From positions 78,943,022 to 79,007,021 of the forward strand of contig OV121081.1 of the NCBI GenBank assembly GCA_921293015.1: 64,000 bases of DNA. The letters are read 5' to 3'. The DNA is from Phorcus lineatus (lineage: Eukaryota > Mollusca > Gastropoda > Trochida > Trochidae). A program made the position numbers and the translations under genes. Below, in pieces: positions 33,671 through 45,130 of this stretch; position 1 is the first letter of the stretch; the number at the start of each line of letters is the position of its first letter. A model generated the notes under the pieces. The model made no database searches. It was not told the origin of the DNA and was given only the letters and a program-made list of their open reading frames with translations.

Positions 33671-35181
33671 CACTCACGGTCAAAAGAAAGTATAGGTCCT
33701 TCATATTGATATAAATTTAAAATTTTTGATCATACCAAATGTTAGCGATACTTAAAATGATGGCATGCCTTAAAACACATGATACATATCGCAAAAACGC
33801 AACTTGTGTCGCTGTATTTTTTAGAAACCGGAAAAATCCTTGAATTCCGTTTAAAACCAATTGCATGAAAATTAAGCGTTTAAAATATGTAAAAATCGAT
33901 TTGCTGGATTCTGTCATATCATAGCAGCTGCAAAAACACAAAAGGAATGGCAAGGTTGACCCTGGAACAACGAGAGAGAGAGCTCTTAGGATGGCCGAAA
34001 TGGGAGCCACACACGTCCATATTGCTCGAACGTTCCATTGCACGCCACTGACAGTGTCCAGGCTTATGAAACGCCACAGACAGACTGGTCGGACCCAGGA
34101 CACACCCCGAAGTGGAAGACCACTTATTACTACGCATCATGAAGATCACTACATCCGGACCATTCATCTGAGGAACAGATTTGTAACGGCAACGGAAACA
34201 GCGCAAACGGTTCTTGGTCATCGTGTTAGTAGACGTAAAGTGTCCACGAGATTACGTGTAGCAGGGATTCAGGCTTATCGCCACTTCCGAGGCTTAGCCT
34301 TGACCCTTCAGCATAAGCGTCGTCGACTTCAATGGGCGGGGCGTGTTTTCAGATGGCAAGCCCGGAACTGGAGACGAGTCTTATTTACAGACGAAAGTCG
34401 CTTCTGTCTCGATGTACAGGTGTCGTGGTGAAAGTTTGGCCGCTACATGTGTCTAAAATGTCCATCCTCATGCTGGTGGTAGTGTCATGGTGTGGGGCGG
34501 TATCTGTGGTGACGTTAAAACGCAACTGGACGTTATAAATTGAAATTTGAACGCACATAAGTACATTCATCAAGTTTTCCAACCAGTTGTGTTCCCTTTC
34601 ATACAAGCAAAGCCCCTCGGAATCGTATACCAGCATGATAACGCCGGACCCCACACGGCATTAGCAACAGTCAACGTCCTGCAACAGAACAACGTCCATG
34701 TTCTCCAGTAGTCTGCCCGTTCTCCCGACTTAAATCCCATTGAACACTTATGGAATCACTTGAACAGGCAGGTATGGGCCCGTAGACCCGCCCCAAAAAA
34801 CGGACAAGAGCTGGTTCATGCCCTTAGAGAAGAGTGGCAACGTATACCTAACGCCGTCATCCGACGTTTAAACGTTGATGAGGCGGCGACGTGTCCGTGC
34901 ATGTATTGACGTTGCAGGAGCTCACACACGTATTTGACAACAGAGAATGTTTGTGGTCTCACTGTTATTACTAGGGACACTTGAAATCATTTAAATTTGA
35001 CCCCCTGCTTATTTAAATGAGATTGCAGAAAAATACTGGAGTGATCAAATGAAATCTGTTTATGTGCATTATTGTCAATTGATTGTGCTATAAAATCATC
35101 TTCACGGCATTGAAATATCATATTTTGTTTTTATGCTATGAGCATTGGAAGTTAACCTATACTTCCTTTTGCCCGTGAGTT
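33671..35181 (+). mobile_element. Tc1-like DNA transposon (dead)
   Basis: Terminal inverted repeats CACTCACGGTCAAAAGAAAG and the complement of the end around 35155-35180 (CTTCCTTTTGCCCGTGAGT), each flanked by TA, the Tc1/mariner target. Length 1.51 kb. It contains a degraded transposase (next entry). It begins 160 bases after the stop of CLCA gene A. Confidence 0.88.
33947..34937 (+). pseudogene. Tc1 transposase pseudogene
   Basis: It starts MARLTLEQRER, shifts frame (RALRMAEMGATHVHIARTFH), and has the paired HTH region (TVSRLMKRHRQTGRTQDTPR). The catalytic DDE core is recognisable in pieces: FTDESRF, HDNAGPHTA and SPDLNPIEHLWNHL. The end is RRRRVRACIDVAGAHT. At least two frameshifts and an in-frame stop just before SARSPDLNP prevent expression. 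Confidence 0.88.
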
Positions 35182-38100
35182 TAGATAATGTCTGTGTATC
35201 TTAATACTTGATATGTATTGCATGAGCTTGCTTCAAAAGCTTAATGGAAAGCAATAAAAATTTATATGAGATTTGTACATGCCTATTTCGATACATGCAT
35301 TGAGTTTTTAATTGAGTTTTTAATGTTTGCCACAATAATATCTAACTTTGATGTGGTAAGCAGTTTGTATAGTTATGAAGATATTTCCTCTATTTCGAAA
35401 AGAAAATGATGTGATAAGATATCGCAGTTTGGACATAAACTCACTTACTAAAACACACAACTGTATGTTTAACACATTTAAAAGCTAAATCGATATCACA
35501 AAAGATGTAGACGCAGAAAAAAATAACTATTCCATACCACTTAAGTCATCTCATTCGTTTGAAAAATTATTTTTAGACTTCACCTTCAAATGGACATGAA
35601 CTTTTCTGTGATGAGTAAGTACACTTATAAATGTTACATTGGCGTATGGCATGGTATTCTCACATACTTGCTTAACATTCTAATAATGTTTCCAGAATAT
35701 TCATTCTTAAACTGAAAACGTAATATAGTTCGGGATTTTATATACTTATGTAGATTTTAAAGAAAATATTTTATGTTCACCATATCATCCAAAAGATATT
35801 GGTTAAGGTCCTAAAAAAAGAAAATGTCATGTTGAAGAAGGAGAGAACACATTTCAGCTTCTACGTGCTTAAATGCTAGTACAATTGCAGAATATGTTTT
35901 CAAACTAAGATAGGTAGGAAATGGTTTGACAATGACTTACATGAGCTTGAAGACCTTCAGTATTGCCCAAAAAGCTATTCAAGTTTGTTTGGGTTTTTTA
36001 AATGTTATTTCATCTCGATTTTGTCCCTCTGAACAACGTTTAACCGCTCATCCGAATTAATGAAAGTTATACGTTTGATCTAACTTAGATAAAGTGGCGT
36101 GCAAGAATTCTACATTTGGACCTGTTATTTAAAGTATTACACCTTTATAGAGGCACAGAGTATGTTGTCGGGGTCAAATATTAAAAAATTCATGAATTGT
36201 GTTTTTAGATCGAGATGTAGATGTTGTTTCTGAAAATAGACATCTTAATGCTTTTATCAGTTCAGTAAAGTGACAATAAACATGTAACAGTCGAATTAAA
36301 AAGGTAAAATGGCATAATTTTGGCATTTAAGAGATAAAGATACATCTTTAGATAGACGATTTGTACTCATGTCATATGGTATTTTAGCTCTTATATAAGC
36401 CAAATACATATTTTGGGAACATACTCTGTGTCGCTTTAAGCCCAAACACGAACATCGATATTTAAAATTATTCAAGATATTCGATAATGTGTTGGCTGTA
36501 CATGTATATGAGTTTCCGAAATGGCGAAATCACAACTTTAAGCTGCTTTTTTCTCACTATAATGAACTGATAAGCATCAAAATGGTAATTTTCAGATACA
36601 GCTAGTAGTTCTCGACATAATAACACCATTTTAAAGTTTGCATATTTGACCCCAACGACATACTCTGTACCCCTTTAAAAGAGACATAACATTGTGAAAT
36701 ATTCCAATATCTTCCCCATTCATAACTCAATGATAGCATTTCCGATCATTATCATATGTAACTTGATGGCTTGTTTTCAGACTGTACACTTAATAAAAAC
36801 ATAATCTTTTTTAAAAAGATCATTTTTCTAGGGGTATTTTCCTTGAAGAATATGTTTCTCTTACACTTCTTAAGATAACGACATAATTCATGAGTCATTT
36901 TCAAGTAGATATTTTAGCGTAAAAAAGTTAATAGATTAAACGTAAGGAATCTAAATTATTACGTTTATTTGTCCCATTACTCCTTAACCAAAAACCAAAA
37001 ACATCTTGTAAGGGTAACGTATATGCAATTTTTAAGGGTTTTTTTAAAACTAAAACTCGAAATTAATAGAAATAGTGTTGAATGTCAACTCAAGAACAAT
37101 AATTTATGTGCAGAATTCATTATGCAATTCACATCAATAATGTAGTTTTACATGTTCTTAAAATGATGCAGGGAGCTAAAATTTATATATGTATAACATT
37201 TCAAATCTATGTCTCAGAAAATATTACAAATATTTTTACAAAACTCTTTGTGTTGCTGATTTAAAAAAACTAGAAGCAAGGTTATCAAAGCTGAGTATGT
37301 TTTTGGGGTAAAATATTTCAACTTCATAAATGGTGTTCTTTTTTTATCGAGAAGAAGTGGTTGTGACTAAGAATTATCATATCAATGCTTATCAGTTTCA
37401 GTATAGTGAAAATAAATAGGTTAAAGTACTGATTTGTGATCGAAAACCGGACACTTGCGCACGTCACTGACCCAAACGTAATTTGGGAAACTTATTTATG
37501 TAGACAAAACACATATATGGGTTGGTATTGTTGTGTAAAGCATTAAACTAATATAAATATATAAAATGGGATGCAGACTCAACATTTATGTAGCCGTTTG
37601 CGATAATCATTGAAAGCAAGATATTGTCATTTTTTTAAAAATTTGATGCACATTTAGAAATGCGATTAGATCTAAACGCAGGACATATGGCATATTGGCT
37701 TTTGTCAAGGGACATTCAAAATTTAATACATACTCTGTGTCACTTTAAGGAAATATTGATATGACGCTGTGGACCGTCTGTATTGACCAAAAGGCCCATG
37801 CACTCCTTGTTATGAATGGGCGTTCTTATTCACGAGGCCGCCAGACCAGGAAGAAGGCTTATCTTGTGATTATTACCTTTACACTTGGCTCAGAACAGCG
37901 TCACTCGGTTGCTGGGTAGAGGCCGTATGTCATTTATCAAAAAGTAAATACTTTAAAATAAAATGTTTGATTTACTTTTAAAAGAAATCTGTTTTGTAAC
38001 TGAAAATATGTAGGACAAAATGAGTAAGGAACAATGGATTTCTCATAATTGGTATTTTATCTTTCTGTTAATAATGAAATGATAATTATGAATTTACTTT

Positions 38101-38324
38101 GTCCAGCATACATTTATGTAGTAGCAAACAATATATGTCTTCAGCTAGGTATTTCTCTTTAATTGCGAATAACTTTTGCACGCGAGACATGCAAGGACAC
38201 ACGTACTAGTATGAAGAAGTAATTATATATTATTAAGATTTAAATGTTGCACAATCTTTCGCTTATTTAGCAGGTGTTTTGATCACATAAGTCCATGTTG
38301 TCTGAGCATCTGAAAACATACCTA
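35182..38324. other. Intergenic region between CLCA gene A and the inverted CLCA relic
   Basis: AT-rich, no coding exon found. It contains a TIR repeat (36130-36680) and related fragments near 37440-37745, including a diverged GATCGAAAACCGGACACTTG copy of the TTAA-MITE interior at 37439. Confidence 0.5.
36130..36680. repeat. Inverted-repeat element with CACAGAGTATGT ends
   Basis: The left end around 36136 (AGGCACAGAGTATGTTGTCG, then GGGTCAAATATTAAA) is complementary to the right end around 36640-36678 (CATATTTGACCCCAACGACA, then TACTCTGTACCCC). A further inverted end (ACATACTCTGTGTCGCTTTA) lies at 36419 and another at 37725, and a diverged interior copy lies at 56460-56610. It is a non-autonomous family with several copies here. 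Confidence 0.6.
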
Positions 38325-38500
38325 GTGTTGCCAGGGTTGTCTATCATGGGAAGGGGAGCAGGAGATGTCTGCCCTGAAGGTCGCCATGATGAAGTTTGAC
38401 ATGCCAGAAACATGACCAGCGTCGTCCAGAGTTTGTAGATCAATGGAGATGGTTGTCCAGTTCTTCGGTGTCTGAATGACAATAGCTCCACGGCTTTTGA
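38325..38500 (-). pseudogene. Inverted relic of a CLCA last exon
   Basis: The minus strand reads IVIQTPKNWTTISIDLQTLD then DAGHVSGMSNFIMATF, closely matching exon 13 of gene A (IVIQTPKNWTTIFFGLRTLD, then EADHVSDMSNFITATF). Nucleotide similarity is also high: ATTGTCATTCAGACACCGAA is identical in both. Homology begins at CAAAAGCCGTG and fades after the ATF codons near the membrane helix, which is missing. No other CLCA exon was found nearby on this strand. It is therefore a truncated, inverted copy of a gene A-like last exon lying between the two intact paralogues. Confidence 0.85.
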
Positions 38501-39000
38501 ATGTTATATAGATTAATGTGCATCTTTTTGCACTATGATTTATGGGTCTGAATAAAACTAAATGCCTTATCTCCTATAGAAACATTTGATATCTAAATTC
38601 TTTCCTGAACAGTTTACAATTGCTCTGAAAATCTAATACACTGCAAAATTCAACGCAACAAGGTATTCACACACAGCGAGGAGTGATCTTCAGCAGAGTA
38701 TTGACACTAACATTAGCACAAAATAAATTTTTCAGCAAATTTGCTTCAATGGCAACCTCATGACGTCAACTTCAGTGACTACAACCTGACAAATATCATT
38801 TGAGTTGATATCGAACTTACCCATTGTTAACTTCCTTAGCAACGTCCTTTATCTATCTTTACAGTTGGTTTTATTTACCTAATAAGAATTACGTGATTTC
38901 CGTTTACTAATTACCTAAAAAGTTTGTGAAATTCTACCGCACGAGGATAAGTTTTACATAGCGATTTACGTCATATTGTATAACGACTCGCGCATAGCAA

Positions 39001-39175
39001 TATATAGAGGATATTTAATTAAGTTTGTCAAATACGGTGTTTATCTCATCGAGTGGTGGGGTTGGAGCTGATATTTTCACGAGAGGCGCAGCCACGAGTG
39101 AAAATATCAACTTCAACCCAACCACGAGATGAGATAAATATCGTATTTGACAAACTTAATAAAATATTCTATTTA
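39001..39175. repeat. Fold-back palindrome, same family as 812-938
   Basis: Near-perfect hairpin: TTAAGTTTGTCAAATACGGT with the bases through GATATTTTCACGAG pairs with its complement ending at about 39160. The loop is ACGAGAGGCGCAGCCACGAG, shared with 812-938 apart from two bases. Confidence 0.8.
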
Positions 39176-39683
39176 TTACGATAGATTATATCGCTACTGT
39201 GACCACATACAAGGTTTATTTCACTGATAAATCCCAAATTTCATTGCTTATTATATAATAAATGTCTATTTATGTCATATATGTTGCGAGTAAAATTTAC
39301 GTTTAATTGAAATTGGCATCGTAACGTTTTCCTTTCTACATACAATCAAGAACATGACAAACAAAAATTAATTTATTACGTGAAAACTCGTTAAGTATTG
39401 AAAAGCCTTGATTCACAAAATATTCTTACATATACATATACATTTTACGAGGGGTGTACCGTAAGTTTCGGCCTAACTAGATTATCTTTGTTTAATGTGT
39501 GAAACCTTTTCATATCTTGGAAAGGGTTCAAGGAAAATAACTTTTACAGGCACAGTTCAGGCAGCCAGAACTCAGATACTGAGGAAGGGGAATAATTACC
39601 ACAACACCCACAGCTGGGGCGGTCCTAATTAGTAATCCCCACTGTGTAGGCCCAAATGGAGGATAAAGTTATAAGGCATCCCT

Positions 39684-40129
39684 CAGTCTGATTAAAATCG
39701 ACCGTCTTCCGAGGAATAAAAGTTTTAAAAAATTGACGCTATCGAGATTCCATCTCTATCTGTCTAGGCTTTCCTCTCCACATCGGTCTGAAGGCAGCCT
39801 CACTACTCGCACGTGCTGACACCAGTTTAGCGCAGACAAAACCTAGTCATTAGCGAACCAATCACATCATTGCGTTTAAAATAGGGATAGCGGCGATCAA
39901 GGTTAACGAATGGTAAATGGGAGTTACTTGCCCCTAGCTACTGATACCGAATGCTTTTGCCGCACGCATTGTGATTGGTTAGCTGAGTTTACGTAAGAAC
40001 GTGCGCTACAGTAGGCTGCCTTCAGACCGATGTGGAGAGGATAGCCTAGACAGATAGAGTTCGAATCTCGAAAGAGTCAATATTTTGAAACTTTTATTCC
40101 TCGGAACACGGTCGATTTTAATCAGACTG
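39684..40129. mobile_element. Mutator-type MITE, intact copy
   Basis: Ends CAGTCTGATTAAAATCGACC and its complement enclose 446 bases. A longer inverted part (TTCCGAGGAATAAAAG; CTCTCCACATCGGTCTGAAG) is visible inside. The flanks AGGCATCCCT and AGACATCCCT look like a 9-10 base target duplication, the size made by Mutator-like transposases. A second copy at 60701-63632 is split by another element. Confidence 0.8.
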
Positions 40130-41023
40130 AGACATCCCTCCACCTTTGAGATGTTTTCATTTGAAAATAACCATGTAACCTATGTGTAAATTGTTGTATT
40201 TAACGACTATAAAACTTGTGAGCTAAATATATTCATTGAGTCGAATAACAGATGTAAAACGCATGGCCACATGTAAGGTCATTACTCTAATATTAGGCCT
40301 GCTTCATGACTGTGTATAAAAAATAAGCCTTTAACAAGAGTAGATTGACTGAATACACATATGAAATCAGGAGCCCAAGGAAACGAATATTATGGATAGA
40401 GAAAACAGTAAATTATTAAAACATTTCATAGACTACATTTTAGTCTATGAATTAGAAGCCCAAGGAAAAGAATATTATGGATGAAAGAACAGTAAATTAT
40501 TAAAATATTTCATAGACTAAATTTTAGTCTACTCTAATATGGCTGGACTGCGAAAGGTAGAATTTATTACATCAGAAAAGTGAACATCTCAGGTTCTGTT
40601 TTACATATGTCTAGGCAGTGAGAACAATAAGAAGGCAGACATGCACACACTATATCAAGTTCATCAGCAGTCTACGGAAAAGAGCGATGTCATTGAATTG
40701 ATTTTCTATATTTTTTCTTGTGTCCTCTGGACTATTCTATTATCAGAAATAGGTATCAGCTTTAGAACAAGCTGTGCATTCAACCATAAATGTTGTTGTA
40801 TGAAAAGCGTCTGAAATCTGCCTGTCAAAGTTTTGGGTGGCTACCAATATGAGGGCTTCTTCATGGAAGTTCAATGAATTCATAGGACATTATGTCATAG
40901 GACTTTGTATTATAAGATAATCAAGAAAACGCATTCTTCCTGTATAGTGAAATACACTCCGGGATTGTTTATTGAGGATTCAATATCAAAGACATATGTA
41001 TGTAACAACCAAGCGTTCAAGTG

Positions 41024-41247
41024 ATAAAAGAGCCACTCCGTGATTTTTTCAGAAATTGTTAACGGTGGAGAGAGGGAAGAGGGGGTATTGTTATGTTATA
41101 TTTTATATTTGATTTACTACATCACCATCCATATTTTCAAAATTAGGAAAATGATTGAACACTTGCATACAATATTGACTTGAATCTATAATTGATTTTC
41201 TAAAAGGGGGGGGGGGGGGGGGGGGGTCCGCTGAAGTGGCTCTTTAA
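41024..41247 (+). repeat. TTAA-MITE, internally deleted copy, with G21 run
   Basis: It begins AAAAGAGCCACTCCGTGA and ends GTGGCTCTTTAA like the 447-base MITE but is only about 224 bases. The interior differs and includes a run of 21 G at 41206-41226. Confidence 0.6.
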
Positions 41248-42331
41248 AACTTAAAACCAAAATATCTCTATTCGTGATTTGCAAGCTCTAGATTTGCACG
41301 TAGGCACTTTAAATTGATCTTATCTTACTTTCTTTGAAAGACAGGTTAAGTCTTCGCTTGATCGTTCGGGTTGAGATTTACACCATTTAACGTCCTGGTA
41401 ACCGGCTTGAATTACGATGCATTCATTTTTTTAAAAATTAATCGTTAAATATTTCTATTAACAATACAATATATAATCCCCATACTTTTTGTCTCAAATT
41501 AAATCATTTGGCGATAAAATCGGACCAATACTTTTCCAGCCATAATTTTTAGAGTCGAACAACCGCACAAGTCAGTAATCTGAGCCATTTGCGAAGCCCA
41601 CGCCGGACCCCGATAAATCTAACAATCTAACGGTTGTATATTCAGTGTTTGTGTGCCTTTCGCATTAAAGTTTAATGTTCACCCATGTGAGCTTATATTG
41701 TTGTCAAGAAAAAGACATAAATTATAAATCTGCTTAATTTTTTATAACATTTTTATCCCAAAAAAATCATGTAAGGTGATCAACATGACTGCGAAATGCT
41801 CTTATAGATAACAAACCAACACGTTTACACAGAATGTTTTATCTAAAAGAAAACAAAAAATCAAAGCAGTAAATCCTTTTCAGGATTGATACGATTAGAA
41901 ACATAAATTTATAAATAAAACTGACTGTTGGCGTGAAGAAAAACCAATCACAACATTACACAACCTTACTTCCTTATCTCTGAGCTGTCAACCAATCAAA
42001 TGGTCTGCACAAATTTAAAGAATTGAAATGCCTCCATCTACCTGTAATCAATTATCGACACGGTAAACGTCAAGATAGTATGGACAAAGTTAACATGGAT
42101 GAATTAACAAACAGGAAGACCGGTTGTGATATCAGCTTTGAGAATTTCCCTTGATAAATATACAAATATATTCCTGGAAGTACAATACTTGCAGAGACCG
42201 ACTTCAGAAGTTCATTTTGGATTTAAGTATTGAAGTTTGCGACTACCTGAGTGACGCTGGTACAGGTGGTATAGTTTTTACTTCAATACACGTCTTGTTA
42301 TGTTTACACAGTGAACTTTTATAATATTTAC

Positions 42332-42521
42332 ACAGGCGCCAGACTCTGAATGTACAATATCATGTACATGTAGCTATATAACATAAACAAGGTCTGACAC
42401 GGTCGTGTCTGCAATAGGACCGGAAATGCGAACTGGGATCTGTCTACGAAATTTACAGAGGGAAACCGAGCCAGGAAACCATTTGGTGTTGATATTGTAA
42501 ATTCAGAGTCTGGCGCCTGTG
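42332..42521. mobile_element. 190-bp MITE with perfect 9-bp target duplication
   Basis: Terminal repeats ACAGGCGCCAGACTCTGAAT and the complement of ATTCAGAGTCTGGCGCCTGT. Identical flanking AATATTTAC lies at 42323-42331 and 42522-42530. Nine-base duplications suggest mobilisation by a Mutator-like transposase. Perfect ends and duplication suggest recent insertion. Confidence 0.88.
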
Positions 42522-44318
42522 AATATTTACAATATTCAGAGCTATCCTTTGAGTATTTTCTGAAAGAAGGTAGTAACTTAAAACAACAATTTTGTATTAT
42601 GGGATTTTGTTATAAGCAAAATTTTTGTTCTTCCGGCACCCGGCTGCCACAGTGCATCGCTACTTCAAGCGATATTATTTACTTTTAATGTTTAATGAAG
42701 CAATGGATTCAACAACTCCCATTTGAGAAACTAAATATTTACAGTATAAAATGACCATGATCACATAAGATGATTTACGTGTATAGATGCTACATCATAT
42801 TATGAAAATCTTCTACGAATCTCTTGGATTCATTTGCAATATGGGTCAAGGAGAAAATTGGTAATTTCTTGAAACATGCCATGTTCATGTATATCTCTCC
42901 TCCAGACTGTCTCAACTGCAGAAATGTCTGTTGTGATAGTATGTCATTATTGCATTTGATGTCATTTGTTGAGATCTAGAAATGTATATATAATTGATAT
43001 TACTACAATGACATAATGACAAATTCATAATGATAGTCTCATGAACCCATCCTGGTGTCACTTCGATCACGATATTGATGATACTACGACGACACATGTT
43101 GATAAAACAAAATTGCTATATGATGTTAAAATGCTGATAACGTCAAAATACGCGTACGTCAATATCTCCCAGACGAGGCGGTTTGTAGTTTTGTGGTCTA
43201 CAATATTTGTTCTTTAACATTACTTTTATTCAAGGATCATAATATTATGGACTTTTTTTTACAAATTCGACACCAGCGTCGTGTCTTCTGATTTCAGATA
43301 TAGTCCTCTATTTGAAAATGTTATTTTCAATCAATCCGTGTTGTTTTAGTTAACATCAAAAGACTTATTTAAAGTCCTAGGCTCACTTTTGTAAGATGAA
43401 TATGGATGAAAGGTAGACAAATAGGTTCTCACAAGATATCTTTTCCCTGACTTGCAACAATCTTCAAATGTTTGCTTACATTTTAGCCCCTATTGACATC
43501 CAAAACCCTACCCCTCCCAAGTTTCGTTAGACAAGGCTAACCTCGTCATTTCATAAAAAGCCGTGACGTAAAACACATGTCATTTCCCAGCTGAAATTGC
43601 TATCAAAATAGCTCATTACTTTCTTTAATTACAGAAAGAATATAATAAAGAGTTACACTTGATTTTCTTGGCGGCCGAGCTGAATCGACAGGCGCCGATA
43701 AGCAGCGTCAACTACACTGTAAAATTGTCATAAAAATGATTTTTATGTGCTATTTCATTAGTTTTTACTTCATCCGTCGTAAGAGTACATTTCGACTTCA
43801 ATCGATGAAGTATTTGATGTGTCAGCTGCCCTCAATACATGTGTATATGAAAACAAAACTACCATTGCTTTTTTTGATAAGTGACGTCATAGTATTTTAT
43901 CAATTTAATGACGTATTGAGGTGTCAGCTTTGTTTTAATATAATTTTTTTAATTCAATTAAGCAAAAACATTAATTTTTGAGGAGTAATAACGACATTCT
44001 ATTCAACTGAAACGAGAACGAGTTTGATACCAAGTCATAACGAATTTACATCATATAGAGGGAACCTACCATTCAACTTATTTACTACCCGACATGCATT
44101 GAGCAAAGCTACAAAGAGCTGAACCAAGATTTACGCGAATGCGGTACCATAGCGACAGTGATACAAACACTGTGCCCTCAGAACTGCGACTTATGCGTGC
44201 AGCAATATTACCATATAGTTTGATATGGCAATATAAATATTACACTGCAGTATGTTATCCGGGTTAGTATTATCTAATATTTGATTTGAGACATGTACAG
44301 TTGTTTATTCCGCATGCT

Positions 44319-44796
44319 TTAAAGAGCCACTCCGTGAGTTCTTTGAGTCATATATGCCAAACTTAATCTATGGTGTCATTTGATCGCGAAGTATCGACTG
44401 TTACCAAAAAGACACATTTCAAAGCTTATTGGTTTTTTAAAGTGACAATATGAAGGTAGGAACGTCGCAATTATGATCGAAAACCGGACAGTGGCGCGCG
44501 TCATATAGTCAAACGCAATTTTGGAGACTTATCTAAAACAGCCAGGAGGGCAGTTAGGAGTTGATAGTGTTTGTTAGGTTGTATAACTAGTGTCCATGTA
44601 TATTGGACGTGATTTATACACCTCTGTGCATTAATAAGGATGTTTCTAGATTTTCATGGAAAACCAGTATTTGTCTTAAATATGTATTTTTGGCATGAAA
44701 ATTTAAGATGTTTTGATTTTATATCACTACATATGACATTTAGGTTGGTATCAAAGGTAATTAATATGTCATGAAAATCACGGAGTGGCTCTTTAA
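44319..44796 (+). mobile_element. TTAA-flanked MITE, copy 2 (upstream of gene B)
   Basis: Full-length copy with ends AGAGCCACTCCGTGAGTT and the complement of AAAATCACGGAGTGGCTCT, both bounded by TTAA. It ends 335 bases before the gene B start codon, so it could lie in its promoter or 5' UTR. Confidence 0.88.
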
Positions 44797-45130
44797 TCTC
44801 CTCACATCCTGTCGTCCTCTGAAACGTCCAGATTAGTATAAGCCCTCTTTAAATGCACTTCAAACTGTCCAAATTGATTAATGGTGTTTCTTTATCAGTT
44901 GATCGATCAGTGTGCAATACCGGGAATGTTACTACCTTACCCATATTATTCTTCAAAAGTCTAAGCATTGAATTACTGACTATAGATTAAATATATACTG
45001 TAAAATACAATCTAATACTTTGTATCTATAAATCATTCAGATGACACTAGGTGTATTTCATTTAAATCATTTGATATATTTATGAAATTTCAAATATTTT
45101 AACAGAGAGTGGACCTTTACGCCATAGAAT

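Larger units (their letters stand above)
40130..44318. other. Repeat-rich intergenic region upstream of gene B
   Basis: No coding exon was found. A short direct duplication is present at about 40370-40530 (GAGCCCAAGGAAACGAATAT and AAGCCCAAGGAAAAGAATAT, each followed by TATGGAT-GA and CAGTAAATTATTAAAA). Other contents are the partial MITE at 41024-41247 and the small MITE at 42332-42521. Confidence 0.5.
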
